Part shown: positions 1 through 7,659 of the stretch, piece by piece
Position numbering within the stretch: the first letter of the stretch is position 1
How the letters are laid out: each line of letters starts with the position of its first letter
Assembly (NCBI RefSeq): GCF_002177115.1
Contig: NZ_MVAG01000057.1
Coordinates: forward strand, 1-64,000
Source of the DNA: Chryseobacterium mucoviscidosis
GTDB taxonomy: Bacteria; Bacteroidota; Bacteroidia; Flavobacteriales; Weeksellaceae
DNA: 64,000 bases
Direction: 5' to 3'
The notes under the pieces: model-generated
What the model saw: only the letters and a program-made list of their open reading frames with translations
What the model was told of the DNA's origin: nothing
Databases searched by the model: none
Translations under genes and position numbers: made by a program

Positions 1-309
1 CTTTGTTTTGGGGATAAAGGTTACAATACTGCTTTATGGAAAGATTTCTTTCAGCAGGGACTGAAAATTATTACCAAGTCAAAAAGTAAAGCCAAAGCAA
101 AGCTGATGCTGCTCAATGAGCGTTATATGCTTCTCAAACGTCCTTTAATAGAGAGTGTGAACGATATTTTTACTTCCGTCTTTGATCTGGAGCATTCCAG
201 ACACCGAAATCCCGATAATGCTTTAACCCATATGATCTCTGCCATATGCGCCTATTGTTTTTACCCGGAAAAACCATCGGTAAATTTCCCGAACTGGATA
301 AATGCATAG
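1..309 (+). CDS. IS982-family transposase, C-terminal part (N-terminus outside window)
   Basis: Reading frame 1 is open from the first base to the stop at 307-309, about 102 residues of a DDE transposase. Visible features are FGDKGY near the start, matching the second acidic position of the IS982 DDE core, and RPLIESVNDIF followed by EHSRHRNPDN, where IS982 proteins carry the catalytic Glu and a conserved His/Arg segment. The end SAICAYCFYP matches the usual helical tail. Activity cannot be judged because the first catalytic Asp lies outside the window. The nearest alternative would be another DDE family, but the IES...EHSRHR layout is typical of IS982. Confidence 0.8.
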   Translation, partial: LCFGDKGYNTALWKDFFQQGLKIITKSKSKAKAKLMLLNERYMLLKRPLIESVNDIFTSVFDLEHSRHRNPDNALTHMISAICAYCFYPEKPSVNFPNWINA

Positions 310-360
310 ATGGCAAGGACAACTAAATATAATTCAATATTTTAGCGTCGAGTTCACGTT
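1..360 (+). mobile_element. Right end of an IS982-family insertion sequence
   Basis: The window opens inside a transposase that ends at 309. A short tail follows, and a probable right terminal inverted repeat lies at about 341-360 (read outward it ends in gagttcacgtt). The left end lies outside the window, so the matching repeat and the target duplication cannot be checked. The element abuts the C-terminal end of a surface-protein gene on the other strand and probably interrupts it. Family assignment rests on the transposase; the exact boundary is inferred. Confidence 0.65.
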
Positions 361-952
361 AATTATTATCGGGAACAGGTCTTACTCCCAAAACAAGCTG
401 TGTTCCGGCAGTAACATTTCCAAAACTTGCCTGAAACGTTACAATATAATTTCCTGCCTGATTGAAGGTAAGCGTTCCGGTAGTTGAATTGTAAGAATAA
501 TACGTTGAAGTTACCAAAGGAGCTGCAAAAAGTAAAGTAGCAATCACGCCGCTGTTTGCGTTCTGATCGGCAGATAAACGCGCATGAAAAAGATCTGTAG
601 TGGTAAAATTTATTGTCTTTAAAACACCGTTCCCATCTGCAACTACATATTTATCTGTTCCGGGAACTCCTGTATTGGAATTGATGGCACGAACTCTTAC
701 GTTTCCTGTTGCTACATCCAGTTTTTCACTGGGATTTATCGTGCTTATTCCTACATTTCCGGAATTTGTTATTGCAAAATCATTAGCTTGTTGTGTGGTA
801 GTTGGAGTTCCGGAAGCCGCATTATCTTTGTTTCCGTCTACATGAAAGGTCGTTTGAGGATTAGCAGTGTTAACTCCTACCTGTGCGTAAGAAGACAATG
901 GTATCAAAATAAAGGGTAATATTTTAGTTACCTGAAATAATTTGTTTCTCAT
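359..952 (-). CDS. Exported surface protein, probably C-terminally truncated by the IS element
   Basis: The 197-residue product starts [10 protein letters not shown] at 952; an in-frame ATG 39 bases further upstream would spoil the signal peptide. Residues 1-23 are a signal peptide ending [20 protein letters not shown] follows, the opening seen in many flavobacterial cell-surface proteins whose genes carry tail-fibre-like or C1q-like ends. The rest is Gly/Asn/Thr-rich beta sequence. The protein stops in the middle of a beta segment (GVRPVPDNN, then TAA), and that stop lies right at the presumed IS982 end. I infer that the natural C-terminus is missing. A homologous opening occurs in the gene at 30968-31852. 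Function unknown. Confidence 0.6.
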   Translation of the reverse strand: MRNKLFQVTKILPFILIPLSSYAQVGVNTANPQTTFHVDGNKDNAASGTPTTTQQANDFAITNSGNVGISTINPSEKLDVATGNVRVRAINSNTGVPGTDKYVVADGNGVLKTINFTTTDLFHARLSADQNANSGVIATLLFAAPLVTSTYYSYNSTTGTLTFNQAGNYIVTFQASFGNVTAGTQLVLGVRPVPDNN

Positions 953-1138
953 GATTTTTGAAATTTGTGAATTTTTTTCCAACTTATCCAAAAATCATAC
1001 CGCGTAATTTAATGTATTTTTATTATAAAATGATATTTATTGATTATAAATATATTTAAATTGCTTTTTTAAGATAAATAAATTTTTATTACTACTATTT
1101 TGATAAATATAATTAAATATAGATTTTTAAAATTAAAG

Positions 1139-1435
1139 TTAAATTATTTTTACCGTTACAATTATAACAGCCAGAACAATGCAAAATAAAGCGATTAAAA
1201 ATAAATAATCCGCAATAGTTTCAAATCTGTGGGAACGCTTTTCGTGCATTGATCTTATTGCGAGAAAAGAAAAGAAACAACTGAAAGCAAAAAAAAGACA
1301 GGCAACTCCGGCAAACTCGTCCAAATGCGTACTGTGGCTTATTTTTGATATCTTTAATGAAGTGATAATGACCAGAGAAAATCCCAAAAGATTACTCGAT
1401 GCATTAAGAATATGAGACGATTTTTTTTCCATCAT
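1139..1435 (-). CDS. Small membrane protein of unknown function
   Basis: A 98-residue protein with three hydrophobic stretches (about residues 13-28, 42-60 and 76-97) separated by short charged loops, one of them MHEKRSHR. The start could be either of two adjacent Met codons (1435 or 1432). It lies alone between the truncated surface protein and the divergently transcribed E1 gene. No motif points to a function; an inner-membrane location is inferred from hydrophobicity. Confidence 0.55.
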   Translation of the reverse strand: MMEKKSSHILNASSNLLGFSLVIITSLKISKISHSTHLDEFAGVACLFFAFSCFFSFLAIRSMHEKRSHRFETIADYLFLIALFCIVLAVIIVTVKII

Positions 1436-1569
1436 TTACAAATTTATTCCAATATAAACACAATTTATTTTATTATCAAATTTTTAAAAAAGATTATTAA
1501 AAATTAAAATTAATTTAAAAAGTGTATATTAGCAAAATACTTCAAAATAAAAATATTTAATATTTGGCT

Positions 1570-4002
1570 ATGCAGACAACCTATATTGAAACACAGCAAA
1601 TTTCCTTTCAAGATTTTAAAAATCAGATACTTGAAGATTATAAATTAGGAAGGATTTCTCGTGAAATGTCCTATTTGGGAAGAAGAGAAGTTCTTACGGG
1701 AAAAGCTAAGTTTGGTATTTTTGGGGACGGAAAAGAGCTTCCTCAGCTTGCAATGGCGAAAGTTTTCAGAGATGGAGACTTCCGTTCGGGATATTACAGA
1801 GATCAGACCTTTGCATTGGCTGTAAATGCGTTGACTGTTGAAAGTTTTTTTGCACAATTGTATGCAGATACAAGCGTGGAAAGAGAACCTGCTTCAGCCG
1901 GAAGACAGATGAACGGTCACTTTGCGACAAGAAGTTTAAATGAAGATGGAAGCTGGAAAGATCTAACGGCTCAGAAAAATATCTCTTCCGATATTTCTCC
2001 TACTGCGGGACAGATGCCGAGATTATTAGGATTGGCTCAGGCTTCTAAAATTTATAAAACCGTAAAATTCGAAGGCTCTGAAAAGTTTTCCAGAGAAGGA
2101 AATGAGATTGCTTTCGGAACAATCGGGGATGCTTCTACAGCAGAAGGTCATTTCTGGGAAACACTGAATGCGGCTTGTGCGCTTCAGGTTCCAATGGTAG
2201 TTTCGATCTGGGACGACGGGTACGGAATTTCTGTTCCTACGAAAAATCAGAGAGCAAAAGCCGATATCGCTGAAATGCTGAGCGGTTTCCAGAGAAAAGA
2301 AGGAGAAAATCAGGGGTGCGAAATCATTCAGGTGAAAGCTTGGGATTATCCTGCGCTTTTGGATGCTTATGCTAGAGCAGAACAGTTTGCGAGAGTAGAA
2401 AGTGTTCCGGTAGTGGTTCATGTGATTGAAGTTACACAGCCACAAGGTCACTCCACTTCAGGATCTCACGAAAGGTATAAAAATGAAGAACGTCTGTCTT
2501 GGGAATCTCAGTTTGACGGATTGGTGAAATTCAGAGAATGGATTTTAAACTATTCCATCGAAATTGAAGGAAAAGAAGAAGTTCTGGCAACAGAAGAAGA
2601 GCTGGATGCTATTGATAATGAAGCGAAAAAAACGGTAAAAACAGGACAGAAACAGGCTTGGGAAAATTACCAGAAAACAATTACAGACTTAATCGCTTCC
2701 GTTTTACCTTTGGTTGAAAATCTTAAAGGACAAAATGCTGAAATTGAAAATTACATCAGCCAATTCAATAAACTCGTTTCAAAAGCGAAGAAAGATGTTT
2801 TCCATTTGGTGAGAAAATCTTTACTGGCAACGAGAGGAACAAATTCTGCGGAAAGAAACCAACTGATGCAGAAATACAACGAGATTTTTGAAGTTGAAAA
2901 AGACAATTATTCTTCTCACTTATATTCTCAGTCTCAGTGGAAAGCTGAAAACGTAAAAGAAATAAAGCCCATTTATTCCGATGCTTCTGAAGATGTGGAC
3001 GGAAGAGTAGTGGTAAGAAACAATTTCGATAAAATATTCGAAAAATATCCTGAAACTTTAGTCTTTGGTGAAGATGCCGGAAATATCGGTGACGTAAACC
3101 AAGGTCTTGAAGGAATGCAGGAAAAGTATGGTGACGTTCGTGTTGCCGATACTGGAATCCGTGAAGCAACCATTTTGGGACAGGGAATCGGAATGGCAAT
3201 GAGAGGTTTAAGACCAATTGCCGAAATCCAGTACCTTGATTATATTTTGTACTGTTTACAGGGAATGAGCGACGATTTGGCAACCGTTCAGTACAGAACA
3301 AAAGGTGGTCAGAAATCGCCGGTTATCATCAGAACAAGAGGTCACAGACTGGAAGGAGTTTGGCATTCAGGTTCTCCGATGGCGGGAATTTTGAACCTTT
3401 CAAAAGGTATTTTGGTATTGGTTCCAAGAAACTTAACGAAAGCTGCCGGATTTTACAACACCATGCTTCAGAGCGATGATCCGGCTGTAATTGTTGAATG
3501 TCTAAACGGTTACAGATTAAAAGAAAAACAACCGGATAATTTAGGTGAATTTACTGTTCCTGTCGGAAAAATCGAGGTGACAAAAGAAGGAAAAGACGTT
3601 ACGTTGGTTACTTACGGTTCTACGTGGAGAATTGTTATGGAAGCAGCGGAAGAGCTTGAAAAATTAGGAATTTCTGCGGAAGTTATTGATGTTCAGTCAT
3701 TAATTCCTTTCGATTTAACACACGAAATCGCAGAATCTGTAAAGAAAACAAACCGATTGGTTGTGATTGACGAAGATGTGGAAGGCGGAACTTCAGCGTT
3801 TATTCTTCAGCAGATTTTAGAAAAACAAAAGGCGTTCAGATTCTTAGATTCTGATCCGTTAACGATCTCCGCAAACGATCACAGACCTGCGTATGCAAGT
3901 GACGGAGATTATTTCAGCAAGCCTTCTGCGGATGATATGGTTGAAAAAATCTATGCAATGTTTAACGAAACAAATCCTCAGAAATATCCTGAGATATTTT
4001 AA
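1570..4002 (+). CDS. 2-oxoacid dehydrogenase E1, fused alpha and beta subunits
   Basis: An 810-residue thiamine-diphosphate enzyme for oxidative decarboxylation of 2-oxo acids, probably branched-chain 2-oxo acids or pyruvate. It transfers the acyl group to the lipoyl domain of an E2. The alpha half (about 1-330) carries GDASTAEGHFWETLNAA near 186 and DDGYGISVPT near 215, the ThDP/Mg region, plus the PQGHSTSGSHERY loop. The beta half (about 475-810) carries FGEDAGNIGDVNQGL and REATILGQGIGMAMRGLRP. Fused E1 proteins of this size are usual in Bacteroidetes. I chose ATG 1570 over an in-frame TTG at 1564. The gene is monocistronic with a strong terminator. A lipoamide dehydrogenase gene lies apart at 32 kb; no E2 is in the window. 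The exact substrate is uncertain. Confidence 0.9.
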   Translation: MQTTYIETQQISFQDFKNQILEDYKLGRISREMSYLGRREVLTGKAKFGIFGDGKELPQLAMAKVFRDGDFRSGYYRDQTFALAVNALTVESFFAQLYADTSVEREPASAGRQMNGHFATRSLNEDGSWKDLTAQKNISSDISPTAGQMPRLLGLAQASKIYKTVKFEGSEKFSREGNEIAFGTIGDASTAEGHFWETLNAACALQVPMVVSIWDDGYGISVPTKNQRAKADIAEMLSGFQRKEGENQGCEIIQVKAWDYPALLDAYARAEQFARVESVPVVVHVIEVTQPQGHSTSGSHERYKNEERLSWESQFDGLVKFREWILNYSIEIEGKEEVLATEEELDAIDNEAKKTVKTGQKQAWENYQKTITDLIASVLPLVENLKGQNAEIENYISQFNKLVSKAKKDVFHLVRKSLLATRGTNSAERNQLMQKYNEIFEVEKDNYSSHLYSQSQWKAENVKEIKPIYSDASEDVDGRVVVRNNFDKIFEKYPETLVFGEDAGNIGDVNQGLEGMQEKYGDVRVADTGIREATILGQGIGMAMRGLRPIAEIQYLDYILYCLQGMSDDLATVQYRTKGGQKSPVIIRTRGHRLEGVWHSGSPMAGILNLSKGILVLVPRNLTKAAGFYNTMLQSDDPAVIVECLNGYRLKEKQPDNLGEFTVPVGKIEVTKEGKDVTLVTYGSTWRIVMEAAEELEKLGISAEVIDVQSLIPFDLTHEIAESVKKTNRLVVIDEDVEGGTSAFILQQILEKQKAFRFLDSDPLTISANDHRPAYASDGDYFSKPSADDMVEKIYAMFNETNPQKYPEIF

Positions 4003-4024
4003 TTGGGATTTTAAATAAATCTTG

Positions 4025-4056
4025 AAACCGCTTTCTTTTTGAGAGCGGTTTTTTTG
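4025..4056 (+). terminator. Rho-independent terminator of the E1 gene
   Basis: Perfect 8-bp stem (AAACCGCT with AGCGGTTT), 11-base loop, then a run of T. It starts 23 bases after the E1 stop codon. Confidence 0.85.
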
Positions 4057-4091
4057 TTAGGAATTTGTAAATTAGATTTTAAAGCCTATTC

Positions 4092-4826
4092 ATGAAAATT
4101 ACAAAACTTGTTGTCCTCTTTAATTATCAAAAAATAGTACTTGGGTTTATTGTTTCGATTCTTCTTTGTGCATTATCATTTTGGATTAATTCAACTCCGA
4201 TTATTTTAATATTAAGAATTTTAAGCGCACTTATCATAATAAATATTTTTGCATCACTTCTCGCTTCTTACATTTTATATGATCATTCAGATTTGTACGA
4301 ATTAAAGAAGTTAAAAGGAATTGTAGATTGGAATAAAACAAAAAATGCAATTTTAGTTCACGCAAGCTTTGATCCTTTGTCAAAACGATTGGAGGAAAAA
4401 TATCCGGATTTGAATTTATCGGTTTGTGATATTTTTGGAAATCGTCACGAACAGGAAAAAGGAATAGAAACTTCAAAGAAAGTATTTCCACCCAATCCGA
4501 AGGGAATAAAAATCAAACCGGATCATCTTCCTTTTGAAAATCAATCTCAGGATGTAATTCTTGCTATAACTGCACTTCACGAAATTTTAGATCATGACCA
4601 AAGAGTTTTATTTTTCAAAGAAGCGAAGAGAACTTTAAAAGATGATGGCGTAATCATTGTTTCAGAACAATTCAGAGATTTGACAAATTTTATTTTCTTT
4701 AACATCGGAGCTTTTCATTTTTTAAGTCAAAATCAATGGAAGAGAGCTATTTCTGAAGCGGGCTTGGAGATTATTGAAAATAAGAAAATTACACCTTTTG
4801 CCAATATGTTGATTGTGAAAAAGTGA
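4092..4826 (+). CDS. Membrane-anchored SAM-dependent methyltransferase-like protein
   Basis: A 244-residue protein with two N-terminal membrane segments (about 12-32 and 37-62) and a C-terminal class I methyltransferase-like domain. The motif region is altered: NAILVHASFDP replaces the usual Gly-rich motif I. LSVCDIFG follows, then the typical LPFENQSQDVILAITALHEI (motif IV and after) and AKRTLKDDGVIIVSEQF (motif V-VI). Substrate unknown. Because the Gly-rich SAM loop is degenerate, catalytic activity should not be assumed. It stands alone between two hairpin terminators. Confidence 0.65.
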   Translation: MKITKLVVLFNYQKIVLGFIVSILLCALSFWINSTPIILILRILSALIIINIFASLLASYILYDHSDLYELKKLKGIVDWNKTKNAILVHASFDPLSKRLEEKYPDLNLSVCDIFGNRHEQEKGIETSKKVFPPNPKGIKIKPDHLPFENQSQDVILAITALHEILDHDQRVLFFKEAKRTLKDDGVIIVSEQFRDLTNFIFFNIGAFHFLSQNQWKRAISEAGLEIIENKKITPFANMLIVKK

Positions 4827-4833
4827 AATTTTG

Positions 4834-4862
4834 AAACCGCTTTCTTTTGGAGGCGGTATTTA
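4834..4862 (+). terminator. Probable terminator after the methyltransferase gene
   Basis: Hairpin with a 5-bp core (ACCGC/GCGGT) extended by wobble pairs to about nine, followed by a weak T-rich tail. It resembles the terminator after the E1 gene. Confidence 0.5.
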
Positions 4863-4865
4863 ATT

Positions 4866-4873
4866 TATATTTG
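4866..4873 (+). promoter_or_regulatory. Bacteroidetes -7 promoter element (TATATTTG)
   Basis: Exact match to the TAnnTTTG consensus of flavobacterial sigma-A promoters, 22 bases before the lipoprotein start. A TTG lies 16 bases upstream, slightly closer than usual. Confidence 0.5.
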
Positions 4874-4895
4874 TTTAACCATTAAACTAAAAGTT

Positions 4896-5243
4896 ATGAA
4901 ATTAAAATTTTCATTTATATATCTTTTATTAATAGTTACGAGTTGTAAAAATGAAAGGAAAGAATTGCTTTTAGCAGACAGGGAAGCTCCCTTAGGTTGG
5001 GTTTATCTGAAAATGTATGATGATGAAAGTTTTGAATTTATTTCTCAAGGGATGATGAGAGATAAAGATGTCTACACAGGAAATTATGAGTTTAGAAATG
5101 ACACGCTTTACTTTAAATATAATGATTCAGTTCCAAAAGCTGGTTCAAATGCAGTAATTGATAATGATTTTGTGAGTTATATTAATGGAAGTTATCCTGA
5201 AAGTTTGAAAGTAAAACGTAATAAATTTAAGCTAAAGAAATAA
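4896..5243 (+). CDS. Small putative lipoprotein, unknown function
   Basis: A 115-residue protein with a lipoprotein signal peptide (MKLKFSFIYLLLIVTSC; lipobox VTSC, lipidated Cys at 17). The mature part is short and polar, with the beta-like repeats YTGNYEFRNDTLYFKY, and ends in a Lys-rich tail. Lipoprotein location (periplasm or outer membrane) is inferred from the lipobox. It has its own TAnnTTTG promoter and ends nine bases from the convergent HxlR gene. No family recognised. Confidence 0.6.
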   Translation: MKLKFSFIYLLLIVTSCKNERKELLLADREAPLGWVYLKMYDDESFEFISQGMMRDKDVYTGNYEFRNDTLYFKYNDSVPKAGSNAVIDNDFVSYINGSYPESLKVKRNKFKLKK

Positions 5244-5252
5244 AAAAGGCCA

Positions 5253-5642
5253 TCAAACAACCGTCTTCTGAACTTTCTTCCCTTCCAAAATCATTTTACA
5301 GTCCCTCTCTTTCTCAGGATCATACACATGATATTTCGTTTCCCATTCTTCCAACTGATATAAAATCGGCAATAACGCTAAGCCTTTCTCCGTCAATGAA
5401 TATTCAACTCTTGGAGGAATTTCCTTAAACTCCTCACGAATTACCAATCCGTCGGATTCCATTTCTCTAAGCTGATCGGTCAGAACTTTTCTGGAGATCA
5501 CATTGATTCTTGCTGCCAATTCTCCGAAACGCAATTTTCGGTCTTTAATCACCAATACAATAATGGGTTTCCATTTGCTTCCCAAAGCAGACATTGCTTT
5601 TCCCAAAGGACAACTGTATTGCATTAATTCGTTCTTTTTCAT
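5253..5642 (-). CDS. HxlR-family transcriptional regulator
   Basis: A 129-residue winged-helix protein. The hallmark HxlR layout is present: a Cys near the N-terminus (QYSCPLGKAM, Cys 10), then LGSKWKPIIVLVI, the recognition region ARINVISRKVLTDQLREM, and the wing VEYSLTEKG. HxlR proteins such as YodB and HypR sense electrophiles or oxidants through the N-terminal Cys and repress detoxifying enzymes. Here the divergent neighbour is an old yellow enzyme reductase, a typical target. A palindrome in the shared 304-bp spacer is a candidate operator. Family assignment is firm; the regulated gene is inferred. Confidence 0.9.
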   Translation of the reverse strand: MKKNELMQYSCPLGKAMSALGSKWKPIIVLVIKDRKLRFGELAARINVISRKVLTDQLREMESDGLVIREEFKEIPPRVEYSLTEKGLALLPILYQLEEWETKYHVYDPEKERDCKMILEGKKVQKTVV

Positions 5643-5827
5643 AAAGGTCTATTTCTAATTTCTGTTTTTTGTTGAACACGAAGTTCACAAAGATTTTTTT
5701 ATACTAACTGTTTCAAGTTTCACAAAGCCGTTTCACTTATAGGAGAACAGAAATCTTCTACAATATCACCACACTAAAATTATAGGATCCTCTCAATCTT
5801 AGCCTCTACCTCAACCTCAACCTTACT

Positions 5828-5868
5828 GTTACCTCCACGTTACCATCATCAGTTACCACAAAGTTACC
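5828..5868 (+). repeat. Four direct GTTACC repeats spaced about one helical turn
   Basis: GTTACC occurs at 5828, 5839, 5852 and 5863, so spacings are 11, 13 and 11 bases. They sit in the HxlR/OYE spacer upstream of a palindrome carrying the same GTTAC half. They could be accessory regulator sites or merely low-complexity DNA. Confidence 0.45.
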
Positions 5869-5908
5869 ACTTTTTTTCTTTTTAAGATACAAATATGAAC
5901 TATTATTA

Positions 5909-5923
5909 GTTACTTTGTGTAAC
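5909..5923 (+). promoter_or_regulatory. Candidate HxlR operator (GTTAC-N5-GTAAC)
   Basis: Perfect 5-bp inverted repeat with a 5-base centre, 24 bases before the oxidoreductase start. It overlaps TTACTTTG, a near match to the -7 promoter element. A TTAC...GTAA symmetry with this spacing fits HxlR/YodB-type sites. The assignment rests on position and symmetry only. Confidence 0.5.
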
Positions 5924-5946
5924 AATTATAAAATAGTAAGTTTAAA

Positions 5947-7008
5947 ATGAGCACAGAATCATTATTTCAACCTTTTAAATACAAGAATTTAGAACTTAAA
6001 AATAGAATCGTAATGGCTCCCATGACGAGAGCACAATCCGATAACGGAGTTCCTACCCAGCAAATCACAGATTATTATGCAAGAAGAGCGGCTTCCGAAG
6101 TGGGATTAATTCTTTCGGAAGGAACGGTAATTAACAGACCTGCTTCAAAAAACTTACAGAATATCCCGGATTTTTACGGAACAGAAGCATTGAACGGATG
6201 GAAAAATGTAATCGATGCAGTTCATGAAAACGGAGGAAAAATGGGACCACAAATCTGGCACGTCGGAGACACAAGAATGTCAGAAGATTATCCTTCGGTT
6301 GAGATGGAAAAAGCTTCTACAATGACGTTGGAAGATATTCAGGATACCATTGCTCAGTTTGCGGCTTCTGCAAAATCTGCGAAAGATCTGGGATTCGATG
6401 TAGTGGAAATTCACGGAGCTCACGGTTATCTTATCGACCAGTTTTTCTGGGATGTAACCAATACAAGAACTGATGAGTACGGAGGTAAAACCCTGAAAGA
6501 GAGAAGCAGATTTGCGGTTGATGTGGTTAAAGCGATCAGAGCGGCGGTTGGTGAAGATTTCACGATTATTATTCGTCTTTCTCAATGGAAACAGCAGGAT
6601 TATTCTGCAAAACTTGCGAATACACCGGAAGAAATGGAAGAGTGGTTATTGCCATTGAAAGAAGCGGGAGTTGATATTTTCCACTGCTCTCAAAGACGTT
6701 TCTGGGAAGCAGAATTCGAAGGTTCTGATCTTAATTTCGCAGGATGGGCAAAGAAAATTACCGGACAGCCAACCATTACTGTAGGTTCTGTAGGTCTTGA
6801 AGGAGATTTTATGGCGGCTTTCGGAGGGCAGGGAACTGAAAAAGCAGATTTAACGGAGCTTACGAAAAGACTGGAAAGAGGAGATTTCGATCTGGTTGCG
6901 GTTGGTCGTGCACTTTTACAGGATCCTGAATGGGTAAAGAAAGTAAAAGAAGGAAAAATGGACGAACTTCAGGATTTCAAAGCCGAAAGCATGGCAACAC
7001 TTTATTAA
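5947..7008 (+). CDS. NADH:flavin oxidoreductase, old yellow enzyme family
   Basis: A 353-residue FMN-dependent ene-reductase that reduces activated C=C bonds of electrophiles such as enals, quinones or nitro compounds. Visible features are LKNRIVMAPMTRAQ at the N-terminus (FMN binding), GPQIWHVGD, FDVVEIHGAHGYLIDQFFWD (the catalytic HxxxxxxQF region), TNTRTDEYGG and, near the end, LVAVGRALLQDPEWV (FMN phosphate binding). Length is normal for the 12-oxophytodienoate reductase/NemA group. It is transcribed divergently from an HxlR regulator, which suggests induction by electrophile stress. A strong terminator follows. Confidence 0.92.
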   Translation: MSTESLFQPFKYKNLELKNRIVMAPMTRAQSDNGVPTQQITDYYARRAASEVGLILSEGTVINRPASKNLQNIPDFYGTEALNGWKNVIDAVHENGGKMGPQIWHVGDTRMSEDYPSVEMEKASTMTLEDIQDTIAQFAASAKSAKDLGFDVVEIHGAHGYLIDQFFWDVTNTRTDEYGGKTLKERSRFAVDVVKAIRAAVGEDFTIIIRLSQWKQQDYSAKLANTPEEMEEWLLPLKEAGVDIFHCSQRRFWEAEFEGSDLNFAGWAKKITGQPTITVGSVGLEGDFMAAFGGQGTEKADLTELTKRLERGDFDLVAVGRALLQDPEWVKKVKEGKMDELQDFKAESMATLY

Positions 7009-7127
7009 AAGTCAAAAGTCAATGGTGAATTGCTTTGCTGCCAGTTTTTATTAAACCATTCATTAACCAGCAAAGCGAATTAACTATTCACTTTCTACAT
7101 AATTTTACCTATCAATTATTTTAAACG

Positions 7128-7166
7128 AAACCGCTTCAGGAGAGATTCTGAAGCGGTTTTTTCTTT
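7128..7166 (+). terminator. Strong rho-independent terminator of the old yellow enzyme gene
   Basis: Perfect 12-bp stem (AAACCGCTTCAG with its complement), an 8-base loop and a T-rich tail. Confidence 0.9.
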
Positions 7167-7219
7167 TAAATATTCTAAAGATTTAAAATAACGTTAATTT
7201 CAAACACCTGAATTTACAT

Positions 7220-7381
7220 TTAATTAGGACATCCGAAAGTAACGGAAACACATTTCCAGTATCCCGGAATTCCATTTTTTGGCGGATAGTAACACTCAAC
7301 AGTATTTACTGGACATTCCGGAGCATTTCCTGCATTAATTCTTTTTAAATCAGATTTTGGTAATTTTCTTAAGTTTTTCAT
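7220..7381 (-). CDS. Bacteriocin-like small peptide with double-Gly-type leader
   Basis: A 53-residue peptide from the ATG at 7381; a start nine codons upstream would add a non-leader extension. The leader MKNLRKLPKSDLKRINAG resembles ComC/bacteriocin-type leaders of the K-L-x-x-x-D-L-K-x-I-N-G-G kind found in many Chryseobacterium small peptides. Here the cleavage pair is Ala-Gly. The 35-residue core has four Cys (two within CPVNTVEC and two within KCVSVTFGC) and a PPKNGIPG turn, consistent with disulfides or another modification. It has no adjacent modification enzyme or peptidase-ABC exporter. The nearest gene is an exported C1B peptidase with its own terminator. Function is not established. 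Confidence 0.6.
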   Translation of the reverse strand: MKNLRKLPKSDLKRINAGNAPECPVNTVECYYPPKNGIPGYWKCVSVTFGCPN

Positions 7382-7570
7382 ATTGAATAAATTTAATTTA
7401 ATTATCAAATATAATATTTCTCCATTGAATGAAAAAATATTACAGCTCTTAAAAATGAAACTGCTTTCAATTCATTATTTAGATTTTACATTTAAAAAAT
7501 TAAATCTGACTAAAGAAAATCAACGTGATATTTAAACAGCAAAGCTTTAACTACTTAAAAAACAATAAAC

Positions 7571-7607
7571 AAAATAAAACCGTTCCCAAAAATGAGAACG
7601 GTTTTTT
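7571..7607 (-). terminator. Terminator of the C1B peptidase gene
   Basis: Perfect 10-bp stem (AAAACCGTTC with GAACGGTTTT), T-rich on both sides, so it can act in both directions. It separates the peptidase gene from the small peptide downstream. Confidence 0.8.
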
Positions 7608-7659
7608 AACAGATTTAAATATCTAAAATTGTCATCATTGATGACAAAAGTGATCACAT

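Larger units (their letters stand above)
5643..5946. other. Spacer between HxlR and old yellow enzyme genes, rich in short repeats
   Basis: 304 bases without a gene. The hxlR-proximal part is AT-rich with cacaaag motifs. The middle is a low-complexity CCTCAACCT-type tract leading into four GTTACC repeats (5828-5868). A GTTAC-N5-GTAAC palindrome follows at 5909-5923. A similar CTTAACCTCAAAC tract occurs near 38115. Confidence 0.6.

Noticed and set aside
1564..1569. TTG codon in frame six bases before the E1 start as an alternative start
   Set aside because: The ATG at 1570 gives a normal start and a TTG is rarely used when an ATG is so near.
2026..2451. Long open frames on the minus strand across the E1 gene
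   Set aside because: They lie entirely inside a strongly supported gene, with Cys/Phe/Ser/Arg-rich composition typical of antisense frames and no own signals.
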